From positions 8,630-72,629 of the forward strand of contig JBLKRX010000024.1 of assembly GCA_047608075.1 (NCBI GenBank): a DNA stretch of 64,000 nt, given 5' to 3'. A program made the translations under genes and the position numbers. The notes under the pieces are model-generated. The model was not told the DNA's origin, did no database searches, and saw nothing but the letters and a program-made list of their open reading frames with translations. The DNA comes from Ferdinandcohnia humi_A (GTDB lineage: Bacteria; Bacillota; Bacilli; Bacillales; Bacillaceae_L). Positions 16,919 through 25,506 of this stretch are shown piece after piece. How positions within the stretch are numbered: the stretch's first letter is position 1; every line of letters begins with the position of its first letter.

Positions 16919-17683
16919 ATGGAATACACGGTGCAAAGGTTAGGTAAGTTAGCGGGGGTTAGTCCTAGAACGCTGCGATATTATGATGAGATTGGAATTC
17001 TTAAGCCGGCAAGAATCAATTCGTCTGGATATCGGATTTATGGGCAAGCCGAAGTAGACAGGTTACAGCAAATTTTATTTTATCGGGAATTAGGTGTGAG
17101 TTTAGATGGAATCAAAGAGATAGTAACGTCACCTACCTTTGATGGAGCGTCTGCACTCCGAGATCATCGTCAAAAACTCCTCGAAAAAAGGGAACAGTTA
17201 AATCAATTAATAGCGAATGTGGAGAAAACAATCGCTCTAAAGGAAGGGAGAATTACCATGTCAAATAAAGAAAAGTTTGAAGGCTTTAAGAAAAAGCTAA
17301 TAGATGATAATGAAAAGAAATATGGAAAAGAAATTCGTGAAAAGTATGGAGACGATACAGTAAATAAATCAAATGAAAAACTAATGAATATGTCACTTGA
17401 GGACCATGAGGCTGTTACCAAGCTATCTGAGCAAGTGATTGAAACATTAGCCAAGGCGTTTAAAACAGGGGATCCCGGGAGTGTACTAGCCCAACAGGCT
17501 GCAGAGCTTCATAAGCAATGGATTACGTATTATTGGCCCACTTATACAAAAGAGGCGCATGCTGGGGTTGCTCAAATGTATGTAGATGATGAGAGATTTA
17601 CAGCCTATTATGATAAAAACCAACCTGGAACGGCTGAGTTCTTACGCGATGCCATACTGATCTACACAGGGATGAAAAACTAA
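16919..17683 (+). CDS. MerR family regulator with TipAS drug-binding domain
   Basis: The 254-residue protein has a MerR winged helix at residues 1-70 (EYTVQRLGKLAGVSPRTLRY then YDEIGILKPARI), a coiled-coil dimerisation helix (about 75-115) and a C-terminal TipAS domain (about 120-254). The TipAS domain shows the family pattern HKQWITYYWPTYTKEAHAGV and FTAYYDKNQPGTAEFLRDAI. TipAL/Mta-type regulators bind thiopeptides or multiple drugs and switch on export or sequestration genes. AGGAGGTGAT precedes the ATG, and a MerR-type promoter lies directly upstream. No exporter is adjacent, so its target beyond itself is unknown. Confidence 0.92.
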   Translation: MEYTVQRLGKLAGVSPRTLRYYDEIGILKPARINSSGYRIYGQAEVDRLQQILFYRELGVSLDGIKEIVTSPTFDGASALRDHRQKLLEKREQLNQLIANVEKTIALKEGRITMSNKEKFEGFKKKLIDDNEKKYGKEIREKYGDDTVNKSNEKLMNMSLEDHEAVTKLSEQVIETLAKAFKTGDPGSVLAQQAAELHKQWITYYWPTYTKEAHAGVAQMYVDDERFTAYYDKNQPGTAEFLRDAILIYTGMKN

Positions 17684-17700
17684 ATATTGTTTTATATGAT

Positions 17701-17737
17701 AGCCTGCTTTCGAGGTAATATTCGAGGGCAGGCTTTT
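17701..17737 (+). terminator. Intrinsic terminator after the MerR gene
   Basis: AGCCTGC and GCAGGCT form the stem, with a secondary CGA/TCG pairing in the loop, followed by TTTTT. Confidence 0.85.
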
Positions 17738-17845
17738 TGTATTTTTCTTACTTATCTCGTTTCATGTACTGATAGTGTGAAAAAGTGATAAAATACATGT
17801 ATGTTTGACAAATTTAGACAGAAATCATCGGTTGGGGGAAGTAAA

Positions 17846-18139
17846 GTGAAGGAAATGACAAGAAAAATTATGGAATTTTGTGATGAACGTGGCTGGACAC
17901 CATATCATAATGAAAAGGATCTAGCAATTTCAATTTCATTAGAAGCAAGCGAACTCCTTGAGAATTTTCAGTGGCGAACCAGTGAAGATGCTGTAGCTGA
18001 ATCAAGGCAAAACATTAAGGATGAAATGGCTGATGTTCTGATTTATCTCCTACAATTAGCCAATAAAATGGACGTGAATTTAGAAGAGGCAGTGTATCAA
18101 AAAATTGAGAAGAATGCGATTAAGTATCCAGTCAAGTAA
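17846..18139 (+). CDS. MazG-like nucleotide pyrophosphohydrolase
   Basis: The product of about 97 residues is an all-alpha NTP pyrophosphohydrolase of the MazG-like type (house-cleaning hydrolysis of non-canonical or excess dNTPs). The Mg-binding residues are visible as the EASELLE motif in ISLEASELLENFQW and DEMADV in IKDEMADVLIYLLQLANKM. GTG at 17846 follows GGGGGAAG at good spacing and gives the normal family length. The longer frame from 17801 has no ribosome binding site and adds residues unlike the family. Single gene, soluble, probably dimeric or tetrameric. Confidence 0.85.
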   Translation: MKEMTRKIMEFCDERGWTPYHNEKDLAISISLEASELLENFQWRTSEDAVAESRQNIKDEMADVLIYLLQLANKMDVNLEEAVYQKIEKNAIKYPVK

Positions 18140-18233
18140 AATATGCGTTAGAAAACTGACACTTCTTTAAATTTCTTTGGCTCTTTATTACGTGTTTAAT
18201 CGTTTATAGATGCAAGAAGAAAGGGGAGATCCT

Positions 18234-18398
18234 ATGAAGGCAAGAGTTTGTCCACAATGTGGAGCGATATTGAAGGAAGACGCATGGGAAACTTTAAACG
18301 AGACGGCAGATGGTGGATTTATAATTGATGTCTATCCGGCATTTATATGTTCAAATAAACAATGCGAATTCGTGGAACGTATAGGAGAGTATCCCTAA
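18234..18398 (+). CDS. Small zinc-ribbon protein
   Basis: The 54-residue product starts MKARVCPQCGAILKEDAW and ends with CSNKQCEFVERIGEYP. Two Cys pairs (CPQC and C-x4-C) form a probable zinc ribbon. ATG at 18234 has AAGGGGAG five bases upstream; the longer frame from 18210 lacks a site. It lies 53 bases before the nuclease-like gene on the same strand and may be co-transcribed with it. Function is unknown; small zinc ribbons of this kind often act as adaptor or nucleic-acid-binding modules. Confidence 0.7.
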   Translation: MKARVCPQCGAILKEDAWETLNETADGGFIIDVYPAFICSNKQCEFVERIGEYP

Positions 18399-18450
18399 AG
18401 TCATTGCTCAACAAGGAGAAAATCGTCTCCTACTGATATACCCAAATAAT

Positions 18451-19716
18451 ATGGGAAGAATCGTAGAGCTTCGAGATATGATTATATGGCCACCAATGTA
18501 TGTGGAATCATTATTGGGTCGGGGAGAATGGGAGGATTACGCAGGTAATCACGATGTCCGGTATATACTCAATCATGTTCACGACACTAGAAATGCATTT
18601 CGAAAATCTAATGGGCCGAACTTGTTTAGTTTTGCAACAAGCGAGTTGTCACAGGACGCCTTTCTATGTTGGTTATTTGAACATCTAAAAAAAGATAATC
18701 ATGGTGTTACAAATAAAGTGGCAAAACACCTTCTTGATACGATTGTAGATAAGTATACTCAGCTTAACCCAAACCAGAATCATACTAACTTGAGGAGTTA
18801 TACGTTAAAAAGTATAAAACAACAAGTGTATAATATTGATATCTTGTTAACATTTGAGTCTGATATTCAGTCTGAGAAACTTTACATGATAATTGAGGAT
18901 AAGGTTTCAAGTGGTGAGAGCCGTGAAAATCAGCCTGAGTATTACGCTGACAAATTAAAAATAAAAGATTCTAATGCCCAAGTCATTTCTGTACTATTTA
19001 AAACGGGGTATGCATCACAAAAGGAACGTAAGGATTTTGAACGTAGAAAAATTGTTTTTATCGGGAATGAGGAGATATATGATGTCTTTTCTTCTTACGG
19101 TTTAGAAATGAAGGACAATGTAATTCTTAACAGTTGGTGCGTCCAGTTCTGTGAGAGAAATTATATTCCAATCCATAGAGCAAATTTACTTCAAATAAAT
19201 CCTACTACTACACTGAAAAGCTATAGTATCATTTCACGTAAGTTTAAACTTCCTGAATCAATTGTTTTTAATAAACTTACAGATTTTTTATTTTCTACAA
19301 TTTCGAGTGGTTTTCAGATTAAAAGATTTAGTTTCCAGGGGAAAGGGCATGTTGACTGGCATTTCGAATTAACAAAAGAGAATTGGTCAAGTAAAGAAAA
19401 GAACATTTCCATTAGCATTTATTTTATTTGGGATACGTTTGACTTTTCCTTAGTTATAAAAAGCTCCCCATTTACATACAAACCATTAAAGAAACTTACT
19501 GATTCAGAAAAGAAGGAGTATATGGCTACAAGGGATACTCTTAAATTGGAGCTTAAAAAGAATTCTAGCTTCAATTGGAAATTAACAAATTACTATTTAC
19601 AAATTGCTCAAATGGAAAATATACAAAAAATCACTTTAGATAGTTTAAAAGACAAAATAATAGAGGATGTTTCATTTATTTCAAGTGAGATTGATCATTT
19701 AATGATGAATATGTAA
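18451..19716 (+). CDS. PD-(D/E)XK nuclease superfamily protein
   Basis: The 421-residue protein carries the core of a stand-alone PD-(D/E)XK nuclease-like family. It has ATSELSQDAFLCWLFEHL (conserved Glu helix), then YNIDILLTFES (the Asp), then LYMIIEDKVSSGE (the E-x-K motif) and NQPEYYADKL. The C-terminal 200 residues are a mixed alpha/beta region without a known motif. Such genes are common in accessory regions and are suspected of roles in DNA restriction or phage defence, but biochemistry is lacking. The N-terminal 45 residues (MGRIVELRDMIIWPPMY..) look atypical, no clear ribosome binding site precedes ATG 18451, and the true start may lie further in. Confidence 0.75.
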   Translation: MGRIVELRDMIIWPPMYVESLLGRGEWEDYAGNHDVRYILNHVHDTRNAFRKSNGPNLFSFATSELSQDAFLCWLFEHLKKDNHGVTNKVAKHLLDTIVDKYTQLNPNQNHTNLRSYTLKSIKQQVYNIDILLTFESDIQSEKLYMIIEDKVSSGESRENQPEYYADKLKIKDSNAQVISVLFKTGYASQKERKDFERRKIVFIGNEEIYDVFSSYGLEMKDNVILNSWCVQFCERNYIPIHRANLLQINPTTTLKSYSIISRKFKLPESIVFNKLTDFLFSTISSGFQIKRFSFQGKGHVDWHFELTKENWSSKEKNISISIYFIWDTFDFSLVIKSSPFTYKPLKKLTDSEKKEYMATRDTLKLELKKNSSFNWKLTNYYLQIAQMENIQKITLDSLKDKIIEDVSFISSEIDHLMMNM

Positions 19717-19785
19717 ACTTTCGGAAAAGCTACTTAGTTATTAGAGTGCTGGCTTTTTATGTTGATAGCAAATTACTAGGTGACT

Positions 19786-19826
19786 AAAACTGAGTATCCT
19801 TTAAATTTGGATAGTCAGTTTTTTTA
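19786..19826 (+). terminator. Intrinsic terminator after the nuclease-like gene
   Basis: AAAACTGA-G-TATCC pairs with GGATA-G-TCAGTTTT with one G:G mismatch, followed by T residues. Confidence 0.8.
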
Positions 19827-19889
19827 ATGCTATAGGAAACTATATAAATTTTACTGATGTGGATAACTCTAAATAAGGTTAATCCACGT

Positions 19890-20064
19890 TCAGCTCCAGC
19901 GCCTAGCCAGTTTTCACCCTGACTGGGCTTCTGCGATTATCTTGCGCAAAGCTCGCTTTAAGCAGCTCGAGGTCAAATAACCTGTGGTAAGAAAAGTCAA
20001 AGAGCGACTTTATTGCCACAGAACATTTGCTTGTCGGGGCTGACCAAGGCGCTTGCGCTTGTTC
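19890..20064 (+). repeat. Modular dispersed repeat, copy B
   Basis: This copy has the alternative 5' arm CAGCTCCAGCGCCT, then an optional module (AGCCAGTTTTCACCCTGACT through TTTAAGCAGCT). The core follows: CGAGGTCAAATAACCTG, then a long hairpin CTGTGGTAAGAAAAGTC paired with GACTTTATTGCCACAG. It closes with CATTTGCTTGTCGG and the 3' arm AAGGCGCTTGCGC. It lies in the leader region of the ribosome-protection GTPase gene, about 107 bases before its ATG. The rest of this 454-base gap holds only the terminator before it. Confidence 0.85.
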
Positions 20065-20170
20065 TTTTACAGGCGCAAACCCACAGAAAACAGAGTATTT
20101 CATTATAACTAGAGAAGCTTGTTATAATAATGAAAAGTGTAGAAAGTAGGAAGAGGAGCAAAACGTAGTT

Positions 20171-22114
20171 ATGAACAAAACTATTGGAATTCTAGCACAT
20201 GTTGATGCGGGGAAGACGACCTTCTCAGAGCAATTACTGTATCATACTAACAGTATTAAAAAACGTGGGCGGGTTGATCATCAAAATGCGTTTTTAGATA
20301 GCCATGAAATAGAAAAGCAACGTGGAATTACAGTTTTCGCTGACCAAGGTATTTTTGAGTACGGAGATTCAACTTATTATGTGATTGATACTCCAGGACA
20401 TGTTGATTTTTCAACAGAGATGGAAAGAGCCATTCAAGTAATAGACTTTGCGATCATCGTCATTAGTGCAGTTGAAGGAGTAGAGGGGCATACTGAAACG
20501 GTTTGGAGTCTATTGAAAAAGCACCAAGTTCCAACTTTTTTCTTTATTAATAAAATTGATCGAACCGGGGCAAATGTAAATGAAGCTCTAGAGGATATAC
20601 GAACCAATCTAACCAAGGATGTTTGTGCCGTAACAGACTCCTTTACTGATGGAGAATTGTCAAGGGAAATAATTGAGTTTGTTGCGGAAAGGGACGAGGA
20701 ACTACTTGAATATTATATGGAGAACGACTATGAGCCCGACCTATGGCTCAAAAAAATGCAGAATTTAATATCAACTTCTCACCTTTATCCTTGTTTTGCA
20801 GGGTCTGCTCTTCAGGATAAAGGTGTCAAAGAATTTCTTGAGAATTTTAATTTATTAACTGAAACTCATTATTCCCCTCATGAACCTTTTAGTGGTCGTG
20901 TCTATAAAGTCCGTTATGACGAAACAGGTGCTAAAGTAACGTTTATCAAGGCGATAACGGGACGATTAAACGTTAGAGAGGAAATCGAGTATGGAGACGT
21001 AGAGAGAGAGAAGGTTACTCAAATCCGTCGCTACAATGGAAATCAATATGTTCAAGTTAACCAAGTCTTTGCCGGTGAACTTTTTGCCGTAACAGGACTT
21101 ACAAATGCTGCCGCTGGGGATGGAGTAGGTGCACTAAAGGAGAAGGCAACATATGAAATGGTACCTACCTTACGATCAAAAGTGGTATTTGAACCATCAG
21201 TCAATGTAAAAGAAGCGCTAAAGTATTTTCGTATGCTGGAAGCGGAGGATCCTTCACTCAATGTAATTTGGGAAGAACGTCTTCAACAAATCCACCTCCA
21301 TGTTATGGGGACAATTCAGCTAGAAGTTCTTCAACATATAATACTTGAAAGGTTCCGTTTGAAAGTATTGTTTGACGACCCAGAAATACTCTACAAAGAA
21401 ACAATTGAAACAGATGTAATCGGATTTGGGCATTTCGAGCCATTAAAGCATTATGCGGAGGTACATTTGAAATTAGAGTCTGGGAATCGCAATAGTGGAA
21501 TTGTGTATACCAGTGAATGTCATACAGATCATTTAGCCGTTGGATTACAAAATCTAGTTGGGCAGCATGTGTTAGAGCGGGAACATCACGGGATACTTAC
21601 TGGTTCACCGTTAACCGATATAAAGGTAACTTTGATTACCGGGAGGGCACATGCTAAGCATACCCATGGTGGTGATTTTAGAGAGGCTACCTATCGAGCT
21701 ATACGTCAAGGCTTGGAAAAGGCAAGAAATATTCTTCTTGAACCATATTACCAATTCAAGATTAAGATAGATATTGACCAAATGGGGCGTGTTATATCAG
21801 ATATCCAAACAGCATATGGTCGATTCGACGAACCCATTACTGAGGGTGAGAAAGTAATAATTACAGGGGTAGCTCCGGTTGCAACCTTTATGGAGTATAG
21901 TGCTGTACTTGCTTCTTTTACACATGGCAAAGGTCGCATTAGTATGACCATTGCAGGTTATGATAGATGTCATAATGAACAAGAAGTGATGGAAAGAATT
22001 GGGTACGATAAAGATGCAGATCCCGAATATACGTCTTCTTCAATCTTTTGTTCGAAAGGAGCAGGCTTTTCGGTTAAATGGGCTGAAGCTGAAGAAATGA
22101 TGCATTGCTTATAA
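20171..22114 (+). CDS. EF-G-like GTPase, tetracycline ribosomal protection family
   Basis: The 647-residue translation factor has the length and domain order of TetM/TetO-type ribosome-protection proteins. G1 AHVDAGKTT, switch I around EKQRGITVFA, G3 DTPGHVDFSTEMERAI, and G4 NKIDRTGAN lie in the first 150 residues. A beta barrel, domains III-V (including HVMGTIQLEVLQHII) and a C-terminal tail follow. These proteins bind the ribosome with GTP and eject tetracycline. It is only a distant relative of the acquired Tet proteins by eye, with EYSAVLASFTHGKGRISMTI in the C-terminal domain. It may be an intrinsic chromosomal factor whose resistance role is unproven. A modular repeat lies in its leader. 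Confidence 0.85.
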   Translation: MNKTIGILAHVDAGKTTFSEQLLYHTNSIKKRGRVDHQNAFLDSHEIEKQRGITVFADQGIFEYGDSTYYVIDTPGHVDFSTEMERAIQVIDFAIIVISAVEGVEGHTETVWSLLKKHQVPTFFFINKIDRTGANVNEALEDIRTNLTKDVCAVTDSFTDGELSREIIEFVAERDEELLEYYMENDYEPDLWLKKMQNLISTSHLYPCFAGSALQDKGVKEFLENFNLLTETHYSPHEPFSGRVYKVRYDETGAKVTFIKAITGRLNVREEIEYGDVEREKVTQIRRYNGNQYVQVNQVFAGELFAVTGLTNAAAGDGVGALKEKATYEMVPTLRSKVVFEPSVNVKEALKYFRMLEAEDPSLNVIWEERLQQIHLHVMGTIQLEVLQHIILERFRLKVLFDDPEILYKETIETDVIGFGHFEPLKHYAEVHLKLESGNRNSGIVYTSECHTDHLAVGLQNLVGQHVLEREHHGILTGSPLTDIKVTLITGRAHAKHTHGGDFREATYRAIRQGLEKARNILLEPYYQFKIKIDIDQMGRVISDIQTAYGRFDEPITEGEKVIITGVAPVATFMEYSAVLASFTHGKGRISMTIAGYDRCHNEQEVMERIGYDKDADPEYTSSSIFCSKGAGFSVKWAEAEEMMHCL

Positions 22115-22247
22115 ATGGAAACGAAGAGTACTATTCCTTGCTGATTAAGTAGGCATTTTATCAATCAAATAAAATGACGAATGATAAATTCTTTAGTATG
22201 TTAAGTAGTAAAGTTACTTAGTTAACAATAGCATAGGAGGGAAAGTA

Positions 22248-23306
22248 GTGGAAATAGGGATTAGTACGTTTGTCGAGACAACACCGGATGTAAAAACAGG
22301 AGAGGTCATCAGTCATGCTCAGCGATTACGTGAAGTTGTTGAGGAAATTGTTCTCGCTGATCAAGTTGGGTTGGATGTATTTGGAGTTGGTGAACACCAT
22401 CGTGAAGATTATGCTGCATCTTCTCCTGCAGTTGTTCTTGCAGCGGCCGCACCACAAACCAAAAGAATAAGGCTGACAAGTGCCGTAACCGTCCTTTCAT
22501 CTGCAGATCCAGTTCGCGTGTTCCAGGACTTTGCAACACTGGATGCTGTGTCAAATGGACGCGCCGAAATTATGGCCGGAAGAGGTTCTTTTATCGAGTC
22601 CTTTCCTTTATTCGGAAATGACTTAAAGGATTATGATGAGCTATTCGAAGAGAAATTAGATCTTTTGTTAAAAATTCGTGAGTCGGAAAAGGTAACGTGG
22701 CAAGGAAAGTTTCGTCCAGCTATCCATAACCGTGGAGTATATCCTCGCCCAGTTCAGAATCCATTACCTGTATGGATTGGTAGTGGTGGTAACTCTGAAT
22801 CAGTAGTCCGTGCTGGGTTACTAGGCTTACCATTAGTTCTTGCCATTATCGGGGGGAGTCCGTTACAATTTGCACCGCTTGTGGAACTATATAAAAAAGC
22901 AGCTACTCATGCGGGTCATGATGCAACAAAGCTTCCAGTTGCATCACATTCACACGGTTTTATCGCTGATTATACTGAGCTAGCAGCAGATAAATTTTAT
23001 CCTTCAACTCAACAGGCTATGAACAAATTAGGAAAAGAGCGAGGATGGGGACCGTATACACGTGCTACATTTGATTACGCACGAAGCTTTGAAGGAGCAT
23101 TGTATGTAGGAGACCCAGAGTATGTTGCAAGTAAAATCATACATTTACGTAAAAATGTAGGAATCACACGGTTTATGCTTCATGTACCTGTGGGAACAAT
23201 GCCTCATGATGATGTAATGAGAGCCATTGAATTACTTGGTAAAGAAGTGGCACCACGAGTAAGAGAAGAAGTGGCTAAATGGGAAGTTGAAAATGAAGCG
23301 AAGTAA
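22248..23306 (+). CDS. Luciferase-like flavin-dependent monooxygenase (LLM class)
   Basis: The 352-residue TIM-barrel protein matches bacterial luciferase-like oxidoreductases that use reduced FMN or F420. Family blocks are GLDVFGVGEHHREDYAASSP, TSAVTVLSSADPVRVFQDFA, GRAEIMAGRGSFIESFPLFG, PVWIGSGGNSESVVRAGLLG and VGDPEYVASKI. The substrate is unknown; members oxidise varied aldehydes, sulfonates or amines. GTG at 22248 follows AGGAGGGAAAGTA. The gene is single and followed by a terminator. Confidence 0.9.
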   Translation: MEIGISTFVETTPDVKTGEVISHAQRLREVVEEIVLADQVGLDVFGVGEHHREDYAASSPAVVLAAAAPQTKRIRLTSAVTVLSSADPVRVFQDFATLDAVSNGRAEIMAGRGSFIESFPLFGNDLKDYDELFEEKLDLLLKIRESEKVTWQGKFRPAIHNRGVYPRPVQNPLPVWIGSGGNSESVVRAGLLGLPLVLAIIGGSPLQFAPLVELYKKAATHAGHDATKLPVASHSHGFIADYTELAADKFYPSTQQAMNKLGKERGWGPYTRATFDYARSFEGALYVGDPEYVASKIIHLRKNVGITRFMLHVPVGTMPHDDVMRAIELLGKEVAPRVREEVAKWEVENEAK

Positions 23307-23338
23307 CAGTATTCCACATTAACTTACACAAAAAATAT

Positions 23339-23386
23339 AGGGCTTGCCTTCAAAATAAGTTGCGGAGGCAGGCCATATTTTTTATA
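23339..23386 (+). terminator. Intrinsic terminator after the monooxygenase gene
   Basis: GGCTTGCCTTC pairs with GGAGGCAGGCC (two G:T wobbles), followed by ATATTTTTT. Confidence 0.75.
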
Positions 23387-23399
23387 AATAGAGAAAGAA

Positions 23400-23606
23400 T
23401 AAAAATTTGAACTTAGACTCCACTGTCTAACGCAAGCGGAATACCCCCTCGAGCTCAAAAACGCGCTGCAATGAAAAGTCATAGAGCGACTTTTTTGTAA
23501 CAGAACATTCACTTGTCGGACTTTCAAAAGGTGTGCTGACGTCAACGTTCGCCACAGAACGTGATGGGTTTTAGTTGACGTTCCTCTTTCAAGGCGCTTG
23601 CACTTT
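23400..23606 (+). repeat. Modular dispersed repeat, copy C
   Basis: This copy has the leader AAAAATTTGAACTTAGACT, 5' arm AACGCAAGCGGA, core AAAAGTCATAGAGCGACTTTT hairpin and TTCACTTGTCGG. It also carries the optional hairpin module TGCTGACGTCAACGTTCGCC through GTTTTAGTTGACG, and the 3' arm CAAGGCGCTTGCAC. It lies about 90 bases upstream of the TPR-like gene. Confidence 0.85.
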
Positions 23607-23694
23607 TCCTAGTTAGTAGTGGTTTAGAAGGAAAAGTAGTGATAAAAAAGTAATAAATGTAAGAGTAAAACAACAGATAGAGTAGGAGATTTGT

Positions 23695-24183
23695 ATGAAT
23701 AATCACGTTATTACCTTTTCACATAAACAGGTAGCAGTACAATGTTTTAATAAGGTATGGGATTTACTAGAGAAGGATGATCGTACCAACCTTGAAGATG
23801 AGGAAATGGTTCATATGTGTCATACTTCTTTTTGGCATTGGACACAAGTAGAAGATCATACAGAGCAAAATCTCTCCATTGGCTACTGGCAGCTTTCACG
23901 TGTTTATGCAATGGTAGGGAATGGAGAGCAGGCATTAGAATATGCACAGCGTTGTATAGCGGTTAGTATAGACGCCAAACTAGCGCCTTTTTATATTGCG
24001 TATGCGTACGAGGCAATGTCCAGAGCGTATACCATATTAAAACAAAAGGAACAGGCTCAGAAGTGTTTAGAATTGGCTAATGAATATACAAAATCTGTCA
24101 TAGTAGAGGAAAGTAAAAAACTACTCAAAAATGATCTAAAAGAATTAATGAGATTAATGGATACTACGTTTTCAAAGAACTAA
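23695..24183 (+). CDS. TPR-like conserved protein
   Basis: The 162-residue, all-helical protein shows a tetratricopeptide-like pattern in SIGYWQLSRVYAMVGNGEQA, LEYAQRCIAVS and then AYEAMSRAYTILKQKEQAQK, CLELANEY. There is no signal peptide or membrane segment. Proteins of this small conserved type have no assigned role, but TPR repeats generally mediate protein-protein contacts. AGGAGATTTGT precedes the ATG. It is monocistronic with a good terminator, and a modular repeat lies upstream. Confidence 0.75.
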   Translation: MNNHVITFSHKQVAVQCFNKVWDLLEKDDRTNLEDEEMVHMCHTSFWHWTQVEDHTEQNLSIGYWQLSRVYAMVGNGEQALEYAQRCIAVSIDAKLAPFYIAYAYEAMSRAYTILKQKEQAQKCLELANEYTKSVIVEESKKLLKNDLKELMRLMDTTFSKN

Positions 24184-24185
24184 CT

Positions 24186-24234
24186 AAAAAAGCCGATTTT
24201 CGCCTGTTCACTCGCTGGGAATCGGGCTTTTTTT
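24186..24234. terminator. Bidirectional terminator
   Basis: AAAAAAGCCGATT pairs with AATCGGGCTTTTTTT (one bulged G), lying between the TPR-like gene (+) and the holin-like gene (-). Confidence 0.8.
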
Positions 24235-24251
24235 GTGAAAAATTAATTTCA

Positions 24252-24521
24252 TTACTTTTTCTTTTTAGCTTTTGCTTCGTATGTTTGCTTATACACTTGA
24301 TGCCCGAATACAGCAACTCCTACCGCTATAATACCATTTATCAATGTATCCAAGGAAAAGCCGTATGAAAATGATCCTATGATGAACGAAAATCCAAGTA
24401 GAAACCAAATGATGGACCAGTTTGGGATAAATGGAGTACGTTTTAGAGCGTAACCAATAACCCAAAGGACAGGTACAAAAATATGGTAGTTCTCTTTTAA
24501 AAGGGTTAATAGTATTTCCAA
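24252..24521 (-). CDS. Holin-like small membrane protein (Phage_holin_5_2 type)
   Basis: The 89-residue protein has three hydrophobic segments (YHIFVPVLWVIGYALK, WSIIWFLLGFSFIIGSFSYG, NGIIAVGVAVFGHQVYKQ) and a lysine-rich tail ending AKAKKKK. This matches the A118-like phage holin family. Holins make membrane holes that let endolysins out. No endolysin or other phage gene is nearby, so this is a domesticated single gene, common in Bacillaceae. The start is a TTG five bases after AGGGGGTG. Confidence 0.75.
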   Translation of the reverse strand: MEILLTLLKENYHIFVPVLWVIGYALKRTPFIPNWSIIWFLLGFSFIIGSFSYGFSLDTLINGIIAVGVAVFGHQVYKQTYEAKAKKKK

Positions 24522-24703
24522 GTTTTCACCCCCTTGATTGTTTATTGTAATATGTTATGAAAATTGGTCGTAAATTGCTTGTTCAAAAGTAACAAACTTC
24601 ATCCAATATATGAAAAATTGATGGATTTCATATATTCTTTAAATCTTTTTGAAAAAAGACTTTACACATTTTGGATATAATTGTATATTTTATTTAATGT
24701 TAA

Positions 24704-24767
24704 ATAGTCAACGTTGAATAAATAAAAATCCAGCTTTTTTATTTAACGGTATAGTCAATGTTGAATA
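24704..24767 (+). promoter_or_regulatory. Two PadR-type operator sites (ATAGTCAACGTTGAATA)
   Basis: ATAGTCAACGTTGAATA (24704-24720) and ATAGTCAATGTTGAATA (24751-24767) differ by one base and lie 47 bases apart upstream of the ABC ATPase gene. A third copy precedes the padR gene at 26397. A related palindrome, TATTTAATGTTAAATA, lies at 24691-24706. They are probably the binding sites of the PadR repressor encoded at the end of this cassette. Confidence 0.75.
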
Positions 24768-24796
24768 TATAATGATGAGTAAAAGGAGAGATGATA

Positions 24797-25504
24797 ATGA
24801 ATCAAGTGTTAATTAGGGCTACAGCTTTGAAAAAGAGCTACAACTCCAGGACTGTGGTTAATGGCATATCAATGAATGTATATGAAAATGAAGTTCTTAC
24901 AATTATTGGTCCCAATGGAGCTGGTAAAACTACAACAATCGAGATGCTTCTTGGATTAAGAAAAGAGGATGAAGGAAAGGTAGATTACTGGTCAGAGAAT
25001 TTTCAAAAAGCAATTGGGATACAGCTTCAAGCAACACCTTTCTTCCCTGGGTTAACAGCTATTGAAAACCTAAGAGTGTTTGCTTCCTTTTACAAGAAAC
25101 GGCTTTCAAAGGAAAAAGGAGAAGAACTACTAGATTTGTGTGGATTAGGTAACGTAATGAAAATAGAGGCTTCTAAGTTATCGGGTGGGCAACAAAAGCG
25201 TTTAGCAATAGCGGTAGCTCTCGTGCATGACCCAAAGATTGTGTTCTTGGATGAACCTACAGCTGCCCTAGATCCTAAATCGAGAAGAGAAATTCATGAA
25301 CTAATTTTGGAATTACAAAATAGAGGGTCTACTGTGGTCTTTACATCTCATGACATGGAGGAAGTCACCAAGCTGTCTAGCCGAGTCATGATGATTGATC
25401 AAGGGAAGGTAATTGCGGAAGGTACTGCAGAAGAATTATGTCAAAGTTATGGGGTTCAAAATCTTGAAGATGTATATTTACTTGCAATAAGGGGAGGTAA
25501 ATAA
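24797..25504 (+). CDS. ABC-2 type exporter, ATP-binding subunit
   Basis: The 235-residue ATPase has Walker A GPNGAGKTTT (about residue 37), signature LSGGQQKR, Walker B IVFLDEPTAALDP and switch His in FTSHDMEE. It resembles DrrA/YhaQ-like drug or peptide exporters. ATG at 24797 has AAGGAG eight bases upstream; the ATG at 24791 is too close. The permease starts two bases after its stop, so both form one complex. PadR-type operators lie upstream, and the presumed repressor gene follows the permease. Confidence 0.9.
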   Translation: MNQVLIRATALKKSYNSRTVVNGISMNVYENEVLTIIGPNGAGKTTTIEMLLGLRKEDEGKVDYWSENFQKAIGIQLQATPFFPGLTAIENLRVFASFYKKRLSKEKGEELLDLCGLGNVMKIEASKLSGGQQKRLAIAVALVHDPKIVFLDEPTAALDPKSRREIHELILELQNRGSTVVFTSHDMEEVTKLSSRVMMIDQGKVIAEGTAEELCQSYGVQNLEDVYLLAIRGGK

Positions 25505-25506
25505 AA

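Noticed and set aside
18500..18688. Alternative frame at the start of the nuclease-like gene
   Set aside because: It overlaps the conserved SELSQDAF-coding region in another frame and shows no family pattern.
24252..24521. Prophage remnant around the holin-like gene
   Set aside because: No endolysin, integrase, structural gene or attachment site is visible. Single holin-like genes occur in Bacillaceae chromosomes.
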